The notes below the pieces were generated by a model. The model was not told the DNA's origin and searched no databases. It saw only the letters and a program-made list of their open reading frames with translations. Position numbers and translations under genes: made by a program. This document shows positions 26,049 through 35,536 of a stretch of DNA of 64,000 nucleotides, in pieces. Source of the DNA: Clostridiales bacterium (GTDB lineage Bacteria > Bacillota > Clostridia > Oscillospirales > Oscillospiraceae); the NCBI GenBank assembly GCA_004555205.1, contig SFIY01000004.1:1-64000 (forward strand). The letters are read 5' to 3'. Positions within the stretch are counted from its first letter, which is position 1, and each line of letters opens with the position of its first letter.

Positions 26049-27923
26049 TCAGACGCGCATCGCGCGCATGGCATTCAACACGGCCAGCATACAAACCCCC
26101 ACATCGGCAAAAACAGCGATCCAAAGTCCCATATTACACACAAGACTAAGTGTAAGGATAAGTGCCTTTACAGCAATTGAAAACGCAATATTTTCTTTGG
26201 CAATTGCCATGGTCTTTCGTGCAATACGAATGGCAAGCGCGATCTTGTTTGGTTCATCGCTCATGATGACCATATCCGCTGCTTCCATCGCGGCATCAGA
26301 GCCAAGACCACCCATGGCGATCCCCACATCTGCCACAGCCAGGATCGGCGCATCATTGATACCGTCGCCGGCATAGAGTAAAGTTTCGCCATTTGCTTTC
26401 AATTTCTGTGCGCATGCCACTTTTTCCTCCGGCAGCAGCGCACCGAAGGCGTGGTCAAGACCGATTTCCCTTGCAACCTGATCGGCAATGCTCTGGCGAT
26501 CGCCGGACAGCATGGTCAGATCGTGCAGACCCAGACGGCGCAGCTCCTGTACGGCTTTAACGGCATCCGGTTTGATCGTATCAGACAGCAGGATACAGCC
26601 CAAATACGCACCATCCAAAGCCACATATACAGCGGTTTCGCCGCTCTGCGTCAGTTCGACCATATCACCGATCAGCTCGCTCTTACCGCAGAGCGCCTGC
26701 TTTCCGTCCAGAACAGCTTGCATACCGTGACCGGCAATTTCCTTCAATTGGCTCAAGCGTGTGTTGTCGATGTCGGTGCCGTATGCGTCCACAATGGCGG
26801 TTGCCAAGGGATGTGTGGACTGGCTTTCGCAGTAGGCAGCTACTTCCAGCAGCAGCGCCTCGCTTACCCCGCTTGCCGGCTGTAATTTGGTCACTCTGAA
26901 GTTGCCCTCGGTCAGTGTGCCGGTTTTATCAAAAGCGGCCACTTCCACTTTCGCCAGCAGCTCTAAATAGTTGCCGCCTTTCATCAGGATACCGTGGTGA
27001 CTGGAGCAGCCGATTCCGGCAAAGAACGACAGCGGCACGGAGATCACCAATGCGCACGGACAGGAGATGACCAAAAAGGCCAATGCCTTATGGATAAATT
27101 GTGCCCAGGTGCCCCAGCCCATGAGCGGAGGCAAAACAGCCACCAAGACGGCAATAGCGCAGACCAGCGGCGTGTAAACGCGTGCAAAACGGGTGATAAA
27201 CTGTTCCGGTTTAGCCTTGTTTTCCTGTGCATCCTCGACCAGCTTCAAAATGCGGCTGACACTGGACTGGCCAAAGGATTTGGTTACTTCGATCTTTAGT
27301 GCGCCGTCCTTGGCCACGCAGCCTGCTAATGCGCTGCTGCCTGCCGACCACTCCTGCGGAACGGACTCCCCGGTCAGCGGAGAGGTATCCACATAGGCAT
27401 CCCCCTCACGCACGATGCCGTCCAGCGGTACACGCTCGCCGGGACGCACCATAATCATTTCGCCGATGTGGACGGTTTTCGCTTCAACGGTGACAATGCC
27501 GTCCTCTGTCATCAGGTTTGCGTGGTCGGGCCGAATATTGACCAGCGCCTTAATGGATTCACGGGAGGAATCCACCGCTTTATCCTGCAGCATTTCACCA
27601 ATATCATACAGCAGCATAACAGCCACCGCCTCGGGATATTCGCCAATGCAAAAGGCACCGACAGAAGCAACCGTCATCAGAAAGTTTTCATCAAAAAATT
27701 TGCCGTGCATCATATTTTCCGCGGCTTCTTTCAACACAGGAAAACCTACCGGCAAATAGGCAATCAAACAGACAAGCAGTTCCGCAGTGCCCTTAAAAAA
27801 GAATAATGCCGCAATTAGTAATATACCGGAGAGAACCATGCGTATGACGGCAAGGCGGCTTGCCTGCGTCTGTCCATGCACACAATGTTCCCGGCTTTCA
27901 TGTTCACAGCAATGACAAGACAC
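26049..27923 (-). CDS. cadA: heavy-metal P1B-type ATPase (Cd/Zn/Pb exporter)
   Basis: A 624-residue exporter. The N-terminus is short and Cys/His-rich (CHCCEHESREHC) in place of a full HMA domain. A phosphatase motif TGES, transmembrane metal site SCPCAL, phosphorylation motif DKTGTLT and GDGINDAP are all present, with about eight membrane helices. The CPC motif and the ArsR-type partner upstream fit Zn/Cd/Pb rather than copper. The start is GTG with GGGAGGG upstream, 3 bp after the regulator gene. Confidence 0.93.
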   Translation of the reverse strand: MSCHCCEHESREHCVHGQTQASRLAVIRMVLSGILLIAALFFFKGTAELLVCLIAYLPVGFPVLKEAAENMMHGKFFDENFLMTVASVGAFCIGEYPEAVAVMLLYDIGEMLQDKAVDSSRESIKALVNIRPDHANLMTEDGIVTVEAKTVHIGEMIMVRPGERVPLDGIVREGDAYVDTSPLTGESVPQEWSAGSSALAGCVAKDGALKIEVTKSFGQSSVSRILKLVEDAQENKAKPEQFITRFARVYTPLVCAIAVLVAVLPPLMGWGTWAQFIHKALAFLVISCPCALVISVPLSFFAGIGCSSHHGILMKGGNYLELLAKVEVAAFDKTGTLTEGNFRVTKLQPASGVSEALLLEVAAYCESQSTHPLATAIVDAYGTDIDNTRLSQLKEIAGHGMQAVLDGKQALCGKSELIGDMVELTQSGETAVYVALDGAYLGCILLSDTIKPDAVKAVQELRRLGLHDLTMLSGDRQSIADQVAREIGLDHAFGALLPEEKVACAQKLKANGETLLYAGDGINDAPILAVADVGIAMGGLGSDAAMEAADMVIMSDEPNKIALAIRIARKTMAIAKENIAFSIAVKALILTLSLVCNMGLWIAVFADVGVCMLAVLNAMRAMRV

Positions 27924-27926
27924 CGT

Positions 27927-28295
27927 TCAGCCCTCCCTTTCCTCCATAATGTGCGTAAATGCCAGCGAAAAGATCTCGCCGATATGAGCATCGTCCAGCG
28001 AATAGTAGACCACTCTTCCCTGCTTGCGGCTTTTCACCAGTCGTGATGAGCGCAGAATACGCAGTTGGTGAGAAATAGCCGACTGCGTCATGTTAAGCAA
28101 TGCGGCCAGATCGCACACGCACATTTCCTCCAAACGCAGCGCACAAATGATGCGCGAGCGTGTGGAGTCGCCAAACACCTTAAATAGCTCGGAAACTTCA
28201 TAAACCGGTGTTTCATCCGGCATTTGACGCCTTACTCTTTCCACCACATCCTCGTGAATGATGTTACATTCGCAAAAATCCATCTTATCCATCAT
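27927..28295 (-). CDS. cadC: ArsR/SmtB-family metal-sensing repressor (CadC-like)
   Basis: A 122-residue winged-helix repressor. The recognition helix is LLNMTQSAISHQLRILR, preceded by EMCVCDLA, the two cysteines of the CadC-type alpha-3N metal site; extra cysteines in CECN near residue 8-10 could complete it. Metal binding should release it from the operator upstream and induce cadC-cadA. ATG 28295 has AGGAGA upstream. Confidence 0.92.
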   Translation of the reverse strand: MMDKMDFCECNIIHEDVVERVRRQMPDETPVYEVSELFKVFGDSTRSRIICALRLEEMCVCDLAALLNMTQSAISHQLRILRSSRLVKSRKQGRVVYYSLDDAHIGEIFSLAFTHIMEEREG

Positions 28296-28308
28296 GCTTC
28301 ATCTCCTA

Positions 28309-28371
28309 TATATGAATATATGCTCATATGTTCTTTTATTCATATATACACCCGAATCTTGCGCTTGTCAA
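28309..28371 (-). promoter_or_regulatory. cadCA promoter and operator
   Basis: On the minus strand TTGACA (28371-28366), 17-bp spacer, TATATA (28348-28343). Just downstream are nested inverted repeats: outer TATATGAATA (28309-28318) with TATTCATATA (28337-28346), and inner GAATATATG-CT-CATATGTTC (28314-28333) of the ArsR/SmtB 12-2-12 type. A repressor here would block the -10 and start site. Confidence 0.82.
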
Positions 28372-28474
28372 TAGAAAATTAAAAAATATCGCAGGAATCC
28401 AATGCGGATTCATTGACTTTTTTCGGCAAATGCATTACTCTTATCATTGGTATTTTATTGATTGGAGGTTGCTC

Positions 28475-29284
28475 ATGAATACGGCAGAACTCTCCTGTGT
28501 ATGCAAGCAAGTACGCAGAGATATTATCAACATGACCGCCAATGCTGGCAGCGGTCATCCCGGCGGTTCTTTGTCCGCGGTGGAATTGATGACCAGCGTG
28601 TTTTACAATCATATGCGTATTGACCCGAAGAATCCGCATGATGAAAACCGTGATCGCTTTGTGCTGAGTAAGGGCCATGCTGCCCCCTGCTACTATGCCG
28701 TTTTGGCCGAGCGCGGTTTTATCGATGCCAAGGAGTTTAAAAATTTCCGTCAGCTCCACAGCATTTTGCAGGGTCACCCTGACTGCAAGAAGGTGCCCGG
28801 CGTAGACGCCTCTACCGGTTCTCTGGGACAGGGATGCTCTATCGCGGTCGGTATGGCGTTGGGGGCAAAGCTCCAAAATAAGGACACCAAGGTCTTTGCG
28901 CTGTTGGGTGACGGCGAATGTCAGGAAGGCCAGATCTGGGAGGCATTTATGTCTGCCGCGCACTATAAGCTGGATAATCTGACGGTCATGATCGACAACA
29001 ACGGCCTGCAGATCGACGGCAGCAATGAGGAAGTCATGTCCTTGGGCGACATGCCTGCCAAGCTGCGTGCGTTCGGTTTTGAAGTATACGAGCTGGACGG
29101 CCATGATCTGGATGCCATCGAGGCTGCGCTCAGTGCACCGGCCGTTCCCGGCAAGCCCAAGTGCCTTTTGGCGCATACCGTCAAGGGCAAGGGTGTGTCC
29201 TTTATGGAAAATCAGGTAGGTTGGCACGGTAAGGCTCCCAATGCCGAGCAGCGCGCCCAGGCTTTGAAGGAATTGGAGGACTAA
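28475..29284 (+). CDS. transketolase, N-terminal subunit
   Basis: A 269-residue ThDP-binding half of transketolase: SGHPGGSLS near 25, KGHAAPCYYAVL near 70, ThDP/Mg motif GDGECQEGQIWEA near 147 and HTVKGKGVSFME near 240. The pyrimidine-binding half is the next gene, 6 bp on. Together they shuttle C2 units between sugar phosphates. The ATG at 28475 is used (GGAGG upstream), not longer in-frame starts. Confidence 0.95.
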   Translation: MNTAELSCVCKQVRRDIINMTANAGSGHPGGSLSAVELMTSVFYNHMRIDPKNPHDENRDRFVLSKGHAAPCYYAVLAERGFIDAKEFKNFRQLHSILQGHPDCKKVPGVDASTGSLGQGCSIAVGMALGAKLQNKDTKVFALLGDGECQEGQIWEAFMSAAHYKLDNLTVMIDNNGLQIDGSNEEVMSLGDMPAKLRAFGFEVYELDGHDLDAIEAALSAPAVPGKPKCLLAHTVKGKGVSFMENQVGWHGKAPNAEQRAQALKELED

Positions 29285-29290
29285 AGAATC

Positions 29291-30217
29291 ATGAGTGAAA
29301 AAATTGCAACCCGTGAAGCTTACGGCAAGGCGCTGGTGGAGCTGGCCGCCGTGAACGAAAAAGTCGTGGTGCTGGATGCCGACCTGGCAGGCGCCACAAT
29401 GACCAAGTATTTTAAAGCCGCCTGCCCTGAGCGTTTCTTTGACTGCGGTATCGCAGAGGGCAATATGATGAACATCGGTGCCGGACTGAGCACCATGGGT
29501 CTGGTTCCCTTCTGCTCCACATTTGCGATGTTCGGTGCAGGTCGTGCCTATGAACAGATCCGCAATTCTATCGCATATCCCAAGTTCAATGTAAAGATCT
29601 GCTGCTCTCATGCCGGCGTGTCCGTCGGTGAAGACGGCGGCAGCCACCAGGCGATTGAAGATATCGGCCTGATGCGCATGATCCCCGGTATGACCGTGAT
29701 TGTTCCCGCTGATGCCAAGGAGGCCCGCAAGGCAACCTTTGCACTGGCTGCGTTCAAAGGCCCGGCCTATATGCGTCTGGCCCGCCTGGCCACCCCTGTA
29801 TTTGACGAGGAGTACCCCTTTGAGATCGGCAAGGCGAATATTCTGCGCGAGGGCAAGGATGTTGCCGTGTTTGCCTGCGGACTAATGGTCAATGAGGCGC
29901 TGGAGGCTGCCAAACTGCTTGCTGCCGAGGGCATCGAAATCAGCGTGATCAATGTGCATACCATCAAGCCCATTGATGAAGCCTGCGTGAGCGAATATGC
30001 CGCCAAGTGCGGCAATGTGGTCACAGTGGAGGAGCATAGTGTGATCGGTGGCCTTGGCGATGCCGTGGCCGGCGTACTGATGGGTAAAATCAACTGCAAG
30101 TTCCTCAAAATCGGTGTCAACGATCAGTTCGGACAGTCCGGCAAGGCGGCCGATGTACTGCGCGAGTACGGCTTGACGGCAGATCAGATTGCCGCTAAGA
30201 TCAAGGCAACGCTGTAA
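29291..30217 (+). CDS. transketolase, C-terminal subunit
   Basis: A 308-residue protein with the transketolase pyrimidine-binding domain (EKVVVLDADLAGAT, FFDCGIAEGNMMNIGAGLS, SHAGVSVGEDGGSHQ) and the C-terminal domain (TVEEHSVIGGLGDAV). Works as a complex with the upstream subunit, as is common in anaerobes. Confidence 0.95.
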   Translation: MSEKIATREAYGKALVELAAVNEKVVVLDADLAGATMTKYFKAACPERFFDCGIAEGNMMNIGAGLSTMGLVPFCSTFAMFGAGRAYEQIRNSIAYPKFNVKICCSHAGVSVGEDGGSHQAIEDIGLMRMIPGMTVIVPADAKEARKATFALAAFKGPAYMRLARLATPVFDEEYPFEIGKANILREGKDVAVFACGLMVNEALEAAKLLAAEGIEISVINVHTIKPIDEACVSEYAAKCGNVVTVEEHSVIGGLGDAVAGVLMGKINCKFLKIGVNDQFGQSGKAADVLREYGLTADQIAAKIKATL

Positions 30218-30241
30218 AGCAATTTTCCTTTTCAAGCATAT

Positions 30242-30279
30242 AAAAACAGCGGAATGTGAACACACATTCCGCTGTTTTT
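30242..30279. terminator. bidirectional terminator
   Basis: A 17-bp perfect stem (30242-30258 with 30263-30279) with an A-run on the left and T-run on the right, between the convergent transketolase and fba genes. Confidence 0.93.
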
Positions 30280-30291
30280 GTGTTGTTGGCA

Positions 30292-31260
30292 TCAGTCGGC
30301 CTTGCCGTCACAGCCCAGGACATGGATGAGCTTGTGCTTCACCAGTTCCTTCAGGTTATTGCGGGCAGGCTTGAGATACTGACGAGGATCGAAGTCTGCG
30401 GGGTGCTCGTTCAGATACTTGCGGATGCTGCCGGTCATAGCCAGACGCAGATCGGAGTCAATATTGATCTTGCACACGGCCATGGAAGCGGCCTTACGCA
30501 ACTGTTCCTCGGGAATACCCACTGCATCGGGCATGGCGCCGCCGTTTTCGTTGATCATCTTCACATATTCCTGCGGAACGGAAGAAGAACCGTGCAGCAC
30601 AATGGGGAAACCGGGCAGACGCTTCTGGATTTCCTCCAGAATATCAAAACGCAGAGGAGGCGGCACAAGAATGCCCTTTTCGTTGCGGGTGCACTGTTCG
30701 GGCTTAAATTTATAGGCGCCGTGGCTGGTGCCGATCGCAATGGCCAGAGAGTCACAGCCGGTGCGCTCTACAAACTCCTGTACATCTTCGGGACGGGTAT
30801 AGGAAGAATCCTCAGCGCTGACGTTGACTTCATCCTCCACACCGGCCAGCGTACCCAGCTCGGCCTCGACCACGACACCGTGTGCGTGGGCGTATTCCAC
30901 CACCCGACGGGTAATGGCGATGTTTTCCTCAAAAGATTTGGAAGAGGCGTCGATCATAACGGAGGTAAAACCGTCGTCAATGCAGGATTTGCAGGTTTCA
31001 AAGCTGTCGCCGTGATCCAGATGCAGGCAAATGGGCAGGCCGGTCTCAATCACAGCGGCCTCTACCAGCTTGACCAGATATGTGCGGTTGGCATATGCGC
31101 GGGCGCCCTTGGAAACCTGCAAAATAACAGGAGCATTGCACTCCTTGGCGGCTTCCGTGATCCCTTGAATGATTTCCATGTTGTTTACATTGAAGGCGCC
31201 GATGGCATAACCGCCCTCATACGCTTTTTTAAACATTTCAGTTGAAGTAACCAGTGGCAT
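30292..31260 (-). CDS. fba: class II fructose-bisphosphate aldolase
   Basis: A 322-residue zinc aldolase of glycolysis and gluconeogenesis. GAFNVNNMEIIQ near the N-terminus, zinc ligand region HLDHGDS near 80-86, and GTSHGAYKF near 178 are present. Start ATG at 31260 is behind AAGGAGAG. Highly biased codons. Located next to pfp on the opposite strand. Confidence 0.96.
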   Translation of the reverse strand: MPLVTSTEMFKKAYEGGYAIGAFNVNNMEIIQGITEAAKECNAPVILQVSKGARAYANRTYLVKLVEAAVIETGLPICLHLDHGDSFETCKSCIDDGFTSVMIDASSKSFEENIAITRRVVEYAHAHGVVVEAELGTLAGVEDEVNVSAEDSSYTRPEDVQEFVERTGCDSLAIAIGTSHGAYKFKPEQCTRNEKGILVPPPLRFDILEEIQKRLPGFPIVLHGSSSVPQEYVKMINENGGAMPDAVGIPEEQLRKAASMAVCKINIDSDLRLAMTGSIRKYLNEHPADFDPRQYLKPARNNLKELVKHKLIHVLGCDGKAD

Positions 31261-31421
31261 AGTAAACTCTCCTTCTATATCGTATTTATCATAAACATAA
31301 CCTAAAATCGGAACACCTTAATGATACCACATCTTTTCATTTTTGCAAGTATAACCGGTTTACTTTAGTCGACAGGCGTGGTAAAATAACCGGTAGAAAG
31401 TTATTTGTGGAGGTATGACAC

Positions 31422-32660
31422 ATGAATGAATTGAAGGGTGCCTGCATCATCGGCCAGTCCGGTGGTCCCACCTCTGTCATCAATGCCAGCGCATACGGCG
31501 TCATTGATACAGCTTTGAAATCCGGGGCTATCACACAGGTGCTGGGCGCCGAGCACGGCATTAAGGGCGTGTTGAATGACCGTCTGTTTGATATGGGTCT
31601 GGAGGATCCCGAAGAGCTGCGCCTGATGAAGTATACGCCCTCTTCCGCGCTGGGTTCCTGCCGCTATAAGATCGCAGATCCCGAAAAGGACGATACAGAC
31701 TATAAGCGCATCCTTGAGGTGTTCAAGAAGCATAATGTTCGCTATTTCTTCTATAACGGCGGCAACGATTCCATGGATACCTGCCATAAGATCAGTGCTT
31801 ATATGCAGTCTGTAGGCTATGACTGCCGCGTGATGGGCGTGCCCAAGACCATTGATAATGACCTGTTTGGCACGGATCACTGCCCCGGTTACGCCTCTGC
31901 TGCCAAATACATTGCCACTTCCATGATGGAGGTCTATCAGGATGCGCATGTCTACGATACCGGCATGATCGTGGTGATGGAGATTATGGGCCGTCATGCA
32001 GGCTGGCTGACGGCAGCCGCTGCGTTAGCCAATGAGTACGGTGCAGGTCCTGATCTGATCTACTTGCCGGAAGTTGACTTTAGTATGCCCCGATTTATCG
32101 AAGATGTGAAGCGCGTTTATGCTGAAAAAGGCAGCTGCATTGTTGCCGTGTCGGAAGGTATTCATTACGAGGACGGCAGCTTTGTATCCGAGGCAAAGGT
32201 AGCCGCCAATGACGGCTTCGGCCATGCACAACTGGGCGGCCTGGCCGCAATTCTGGCACAGGTGTTGAAGGAGCAGACCGGCGCAAAGGTGCGCGGCATT
32301 GAGCTGAATCTGCTGCAGCGCTGCGGCGCACATCTGGCTTCCGAAACCGATATTGAAGAATCCTTCATGGCTGGTAAGGCGGCTGTGGAGAATGCCGTCA
32401 ACGGCATCAACGGCTGCATGATCGGATTTGAGCGCGTGATTAAGAACGGCAAGTATACCTGTAAGACCAAGCTGATTCCGCTGAGTGAAGTGGCCAATGT
32501 GGAAAAGAAGATCCCCCGCGATTGGATCAATGAAGCTGGCAACGGCGTCAAGAGCCAGTTTGTTGACTATGCCCTGCCGCTGATTCAGGGTGAACCGAAT
32601 CTGCCGAAGGTGGATTCCCTGCCCCGCTTCTGCAAGCTGAAGAAGATTCTGGCCAAGTAA
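31422..32660 (+). CDS. pfp: 6-phosphofructokinase, PPi-dependent type
   Basis: A 412-residue PFK family enzyme. The phosphoryl-donor loop reads GGNDS where ATP enzymes have GGDGS and classical PPi enzymes GGDD; the PKTIDND motif with its Lys is typical of PPi-dependent enzymes, as are MEIMGRHAGWL and the 400-residue length. It would phosphorylate fructose 6-phosphate reversibly with PPi. A weak promoter (TTTACT 31359-31364, TAAAAT 31382-31387) and GGAGG precede it; ATAACCGGT occurs twice around it (31351, 31387). Confidence 0.88.
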   Translation: MNELKGACIIGQSGGPTSVINASAYGVIDTALKSGAITQVLGAEHGIKGVLNDRLFDMGLEDPEELRLMKYTPSSALGSCRYKIADPEKDDTDYKRILEVFKKHNVRYFFYNGGNDSMDTCHKISAYMQSVGYDCRVMGVPKTIDNDLFGTDHCPGYASAAKYIATSMMEVYQDAHVYDTGMIVVMEIMGRHAGWLTAAAALANEYGAGPDLIYLPEVDFSMPRFIEDVKRVYAEKGSCIVAVSEGIHYEDGSFVSEAKVAANDGFGHAQLGGLAAILAQVLKEQTGAKVRGIELNLLQRCGAHLASETDIEESFMAGKAAVENAVNGINGCMIGFERVIKNGKYTCKTKLIPLSEVANVEKKIPRDWINEAGNGVKSQFVDYALPLIQGEPNLPKVDSLPRFCKLKKILAK

Positions 32661-32682
32661 TGTAAGAGTTAAGTGATTTAAG

Positions 32683-32731
32683 ATAAGAGATAACGCGTAG
32701 ATGAGTCCATCATCTACGCGTTATCTCTTAT
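32683..32731. terminator. 22-bp hairpin between pfp and coaX
   Basis: Perfect 22-bp stem (32683-32704 with 32710-32731), 5-base loop. It includes the coaX stop codon. There is only a broken T-run on either side, so it may act as a transcript-end stabiliser as much as a terminator. Confidence 0.75.
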
Positions 32732-33498
32732 TGATTCTTTTGATAGATCGTCCACAACCCGTCCATCAGCAAATTTTTGTCGTATTGCACCTGATGGCGG
32801 CAATAGCGTGCGATGACCGGCGCAGGTGTACCGGTAGCGATAATCGTCGGTTCCTGGTCAGGAATCATGCCGCGGATACGGTCAATAATACCGTCCAGCA
32901 TACCGGCCGTACCGTAGACAATGCCGTTGCGCATACAGTCCTCGGTGTTTTTGCCGATGAGATTCTTGGGATGCTGCAGGGAAATGTCCGGTAATTGCGC
33001 CGTATGCTCGGACAGAGCATCCAGAGACAGATACACCCCGGGGAACATGACGCCGCCCTCATAGCAGCGCTGGGCGGAGATATAGGAGATGGTTGTTGCG
33101 GTACCCATATCGATCATAATGATGGGCGCCGGATACTTTTCCAGTGCAGCCACGGCGGCGGCCACCAGGTCGGCACCCAACTGGTTATGCACTTCCATCC
33201 GAATGTTCAATCCGGTCTTGACACCGGGGCCGACCATCATCGGCGCTTTGCCCAGCAGGCGTGTCAACGCTTTTTCCATCATAAAGTTAATGGGCGGCAC
33301 GACGCTTGAGAAGATGGCACCCGTGACATCTTTGATGTCATAGTGGTACAGCGCAAATATGTTCATCAGGTCGATACAGATTTGGTCGGAAGTCTTGCGT
33401 GCATCCGTATCGATGGAAGATAAAAACTTCAGTTCACGCTTTTCATCAAATAAGCCAACAGAAATGTTGGAATTGCCAATATCGATTGCTAACAGCAC
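32728..33498 (-). CDS. coaX: type III pantothenate kinase
   Basis: A 256-residue kinase that starts coenzyme A synthesis. LLAIDIGNSNISVGLF at the N-terminus is the phosphate-binding DXGNT-type motif; GADLVAAAVAA and IMIDMGTATTISYI follow. Start is GTG at 33498 with AAGGAGG upstream; an in-frame ATG 81 bp earlier gives an unrelated extension. Confidence 0.94.
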   Translation of the reverse strand: MLLAIDIGNSNISVGLFDEKRELKFLSSIDTDARKTSDQICIDLMNIFALYHYDIKDVTGAIFSSVVPPINFMMEKALTRLLGKAPMMVGPGVKTGLNIRMEVHNQLGADLVAAAVAALEKYPAPIIMIDMGTATTISYISAQRCYEGGVMFPGVYLSLDALSEHTAQLPDISLQHPKNLIGKNTEDCMRNGIVYGTAGMLDGIIDRIRGMIPDQEPTIIATGTPAPVIARYCRHQVQYDKNLLMDGLWTIYQKNQ

Positions 33499-33608
33499 TG
33501 CGGGCACCTCCTTTTTCTTTATTGTACCACGGAAATTCAGGCTTAGCAACATAAAGCGGTGACAATTTTTAGCTGTCACCGCTTTATAATATGAAAAGGA
33601 CTTTTACT

Positions 33609-35090
33609 TTACAGAATAATGCAGATAAGGCCTCCGCCGCCTTCGTTGATAATACGCTCCAGTGCTTCGCGCATCTTCTTTTGGGCATCCTCCGGCATAC
33701 GCTGCAGTTTTGCCTGCAAGTCATCTCCGACAATTTCATGGAAGCTGCGGCCAAAGATGTTTGATTGCCAGATCTTGCTGGTATCCCCTTCAAATTCCTG
33801 CATCAGATAATTGACCATGTCTTCCGACTGTTTTTCATTGCCTACGATCGGTGATACGGTGGTTTCGATGTCGGCGCGAATCATATGAATGGAGGGCGCG
33901 CTTGCTTTCATGCGGACGCCGTAGCGGCCTCCCTGCCGCACGATTTCCGGATCTTCCAGATTCAACTCCTCCACGCTGGGCAGGACAATGCCGTATCCTG
34001 TTTCACGCGCGGACTGCAAGGCAGAAGCGACTTTATCATATGCCGTTTTTACTTGCGCCAGCTCTGTCAGCGTTTCCAAGAGATCCCCGTCATCGGTTAC
34101 CTGCAAGCCCGATTGTTCACTCAGTGTGCTGTAAAACAGTCCGCGCGGCAAATGAAGCTCTACTTCGGCTACACCGGTACCCAAATTGACGCCTCGTGTT
34201 GTGACGGATTGAATCTGATCATCCGATTTCAGGTGCTCTATGCACGGCTCCAGATCGCGAATGTGCTGCAAATCCTGCGTTTCGGTGCGAATATGCTGGA
34301 ACAGGTGACTTTTGATGGCGTGATCTGACGGCAAAGCGTCCACCCAAGGCGGCAGAAACAGACTCAATTCCTGCACAGGAAATTCATAGAGCAAACCCTG
34401 CAACAGCTGCGCCATTTGCCCCTCATCGATCTCCTGACAGTTTACGGGGAAGCATTTTACCTGGCATCGTTTTTCTATTTCCTGCGCAATAGAATGTGCT
34501 CTGGCAGAATTGGGTTCTGCCGAGTTCAGAAGAACCACAAACGGCTTGCCGATTTCCTGCAGCTCGCGGATCACCCGTTCTTCCGCCTCCTGATAATCCT
34601 CGCGCGGAATGTCGGTAACGGTGCCGTCTGTTGTAATGACAATACCTACGGTAGAGTGATCGGTGATGACTTTCTTTGTGCCGATTTCGGCTGCTTCGGT
34701 CATGGGAATTTCGTGCTCAAACCAGGGCGTCATGACCATACGCGGCGACAGGTCTTCATACTGCCCCACGGCACCCGGCACCATGTAGCCCACACAGTCG
34801 ATCAGACGCACAGAGAAAGAAACGCCATCGTCCAGTTTGACCTCCACGGCTTCCTCCGGCACAAACTTCGGTTCAGCGGTCATAATGGTGCGGCCGGAGC
34901 CGCTCTGGGGTAATTCGTCCTTGGCACGATCGCGGCGATAGACATTATCGATATGCGGAATGACCTGTGTTTCCATAAATCGCTTGATAAACGTGGATTT
35001 TCCGGTTCGTACCGGCCCTACCACGCCGATATAAACACTGTTGCCCGTACGCAGCGCCATGTCCTGATAGATTGATGTGGATTGATTCAT
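33609..35090 (-). CDS. spoIVA: stage IV sporulation protein A
   Basis: A 493-residue ATPase that polymerises on the forespore surface as the base of the spore coat. Walker A GPVRTGKST is at about residues 25-33, DCVGYMVPGA follows, and the C-terminal end GGGGLICIIL matches the family, where it binds SpoVM. Length matches the 492 residues of Bacillus SpoIVA. ATG 35090 has GGGAGGA upstream. A probable sigma-E promoter lies just before it. Confidence 0.97.
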   Translation of the reverse strand: MNQSTSIYQDMALRTGNSVYIGVVGPVRTGKSTFIKRFMETQVIPHIDNVYRRDRAKDELPQSGSGRTIMTAEPKFVPEEAVEVKLDDGVSFSVRLIDCVGYMVPGAVGQYEDLSPRMVMTPWFEHEIPMTEAAEIGTKKVITDHSTVGIVITTDGTVTDIPREDYQEAEERVIRELQEIGKPFVVLLNSAEPNSARAHSIAQEIEKRCQVKCFPVNCQEIDEGQMAQLLQGLLYEFPVQELSLFLPPWVDALPSDHAIKSHLFQHIRTETQDLQHIRDLEPCIEHLKSDDQIQSVTTRGVNLGTGVAEVELHLPRGLFYSTLSEQSGLQVTDDGDLLETLTELAQVKTAYDKVASALQSARETGYGIVLPSVEELNLEDPEIVRQGGRYGVRMKASAPSIHMIRADIETTVSPIVGNEKQSEDMVNYLMQEFEGDTSKIWQSNIFGRSFHEIVGDDLQAKLQRMPEDAQKKMREALERIINEGGGGLICIIL

Positions 35091-35127
35091 ATTGCCATCC
35101 TCCCGCTTCTTACAGCTTGTTATTCTA

Positions 35128-35156
35128 ACTGTATGTACCACAATTCCATAATAGAA
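35128..35156 (-). promoter_or_regulatory. possible sigma-E promoter of spoIVA
   Basis: On the minus strand CATACAGT (35135-35128) matches the sigma-E -10 consensus, with TTCTATT-type sequence about 14 bp upstream as a weak -35. SpoIVA is mother-cell expressed in known species. Confidence 0.5.
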
Positions 35157-35255
35157 GAAAAACTTTGGCTAAAAGAGGCAATTGCGGGAGTATAGGAGGC
35201 AGAAAAAAAATCCACCGGTGGTGAAATAGGGCATATAGCGTGTGTAATGATACAA

Positions 35256-35288
35256 ATAAGGGCTGAGGTCATAGACTTCAGCCCTTAT
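35256..35288 (-). terminator. original yebC terminator, now stranded
   Basis: A 15-bp stem with one G-U (35256-35270 with 35274-35288) lies 17 bp beyond the left 43-bp repeat. Before insertion of the element it would have followed the yebC stop directly. Confidence 0.6.
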
Positions 35289-35304
35289 CTTATTTCAAGC
35301 TTCG

Positions 35305-35347
35305 TTTAGTCCTGCTGCCAGTTGTGCCACACGTTCTGCACGTCTTC
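35305..35347. repeat. left attachment repeat (43 bp)
   Basis: Identical over 43 bp to 37519-37561, the last codons and stop of yebC. It is the displaced 3' end of yebC left by site-specific integration. Confidence 0.93.
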
Positions 35348-35536
35348 TTGACTGGAGCTAAGATTGTGATAATTTAAGCGAAAATCAAAGCAAAATATAT
35401 GTTTATGGGGCTATTTTGTTAAATAAAACATACCATGTAATAGGATATTTTTCAGTGTTGTTTTAGATGGCTCAAAAGCCCTTGAAATCACAGGTTTTTC
35501 TGTTTTAGAGGTATTCTAAAAATTACCACAAAAGTA

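Noticed and set aside
28379..29647. 422-residue minus-strand frame
   Set aside because: Antisense to the transketolase genes; no family resemblance.
30256..31245. 329-residue plus-strand frame
   Set aside because: Antisense to fba, which is a clear aldolase.
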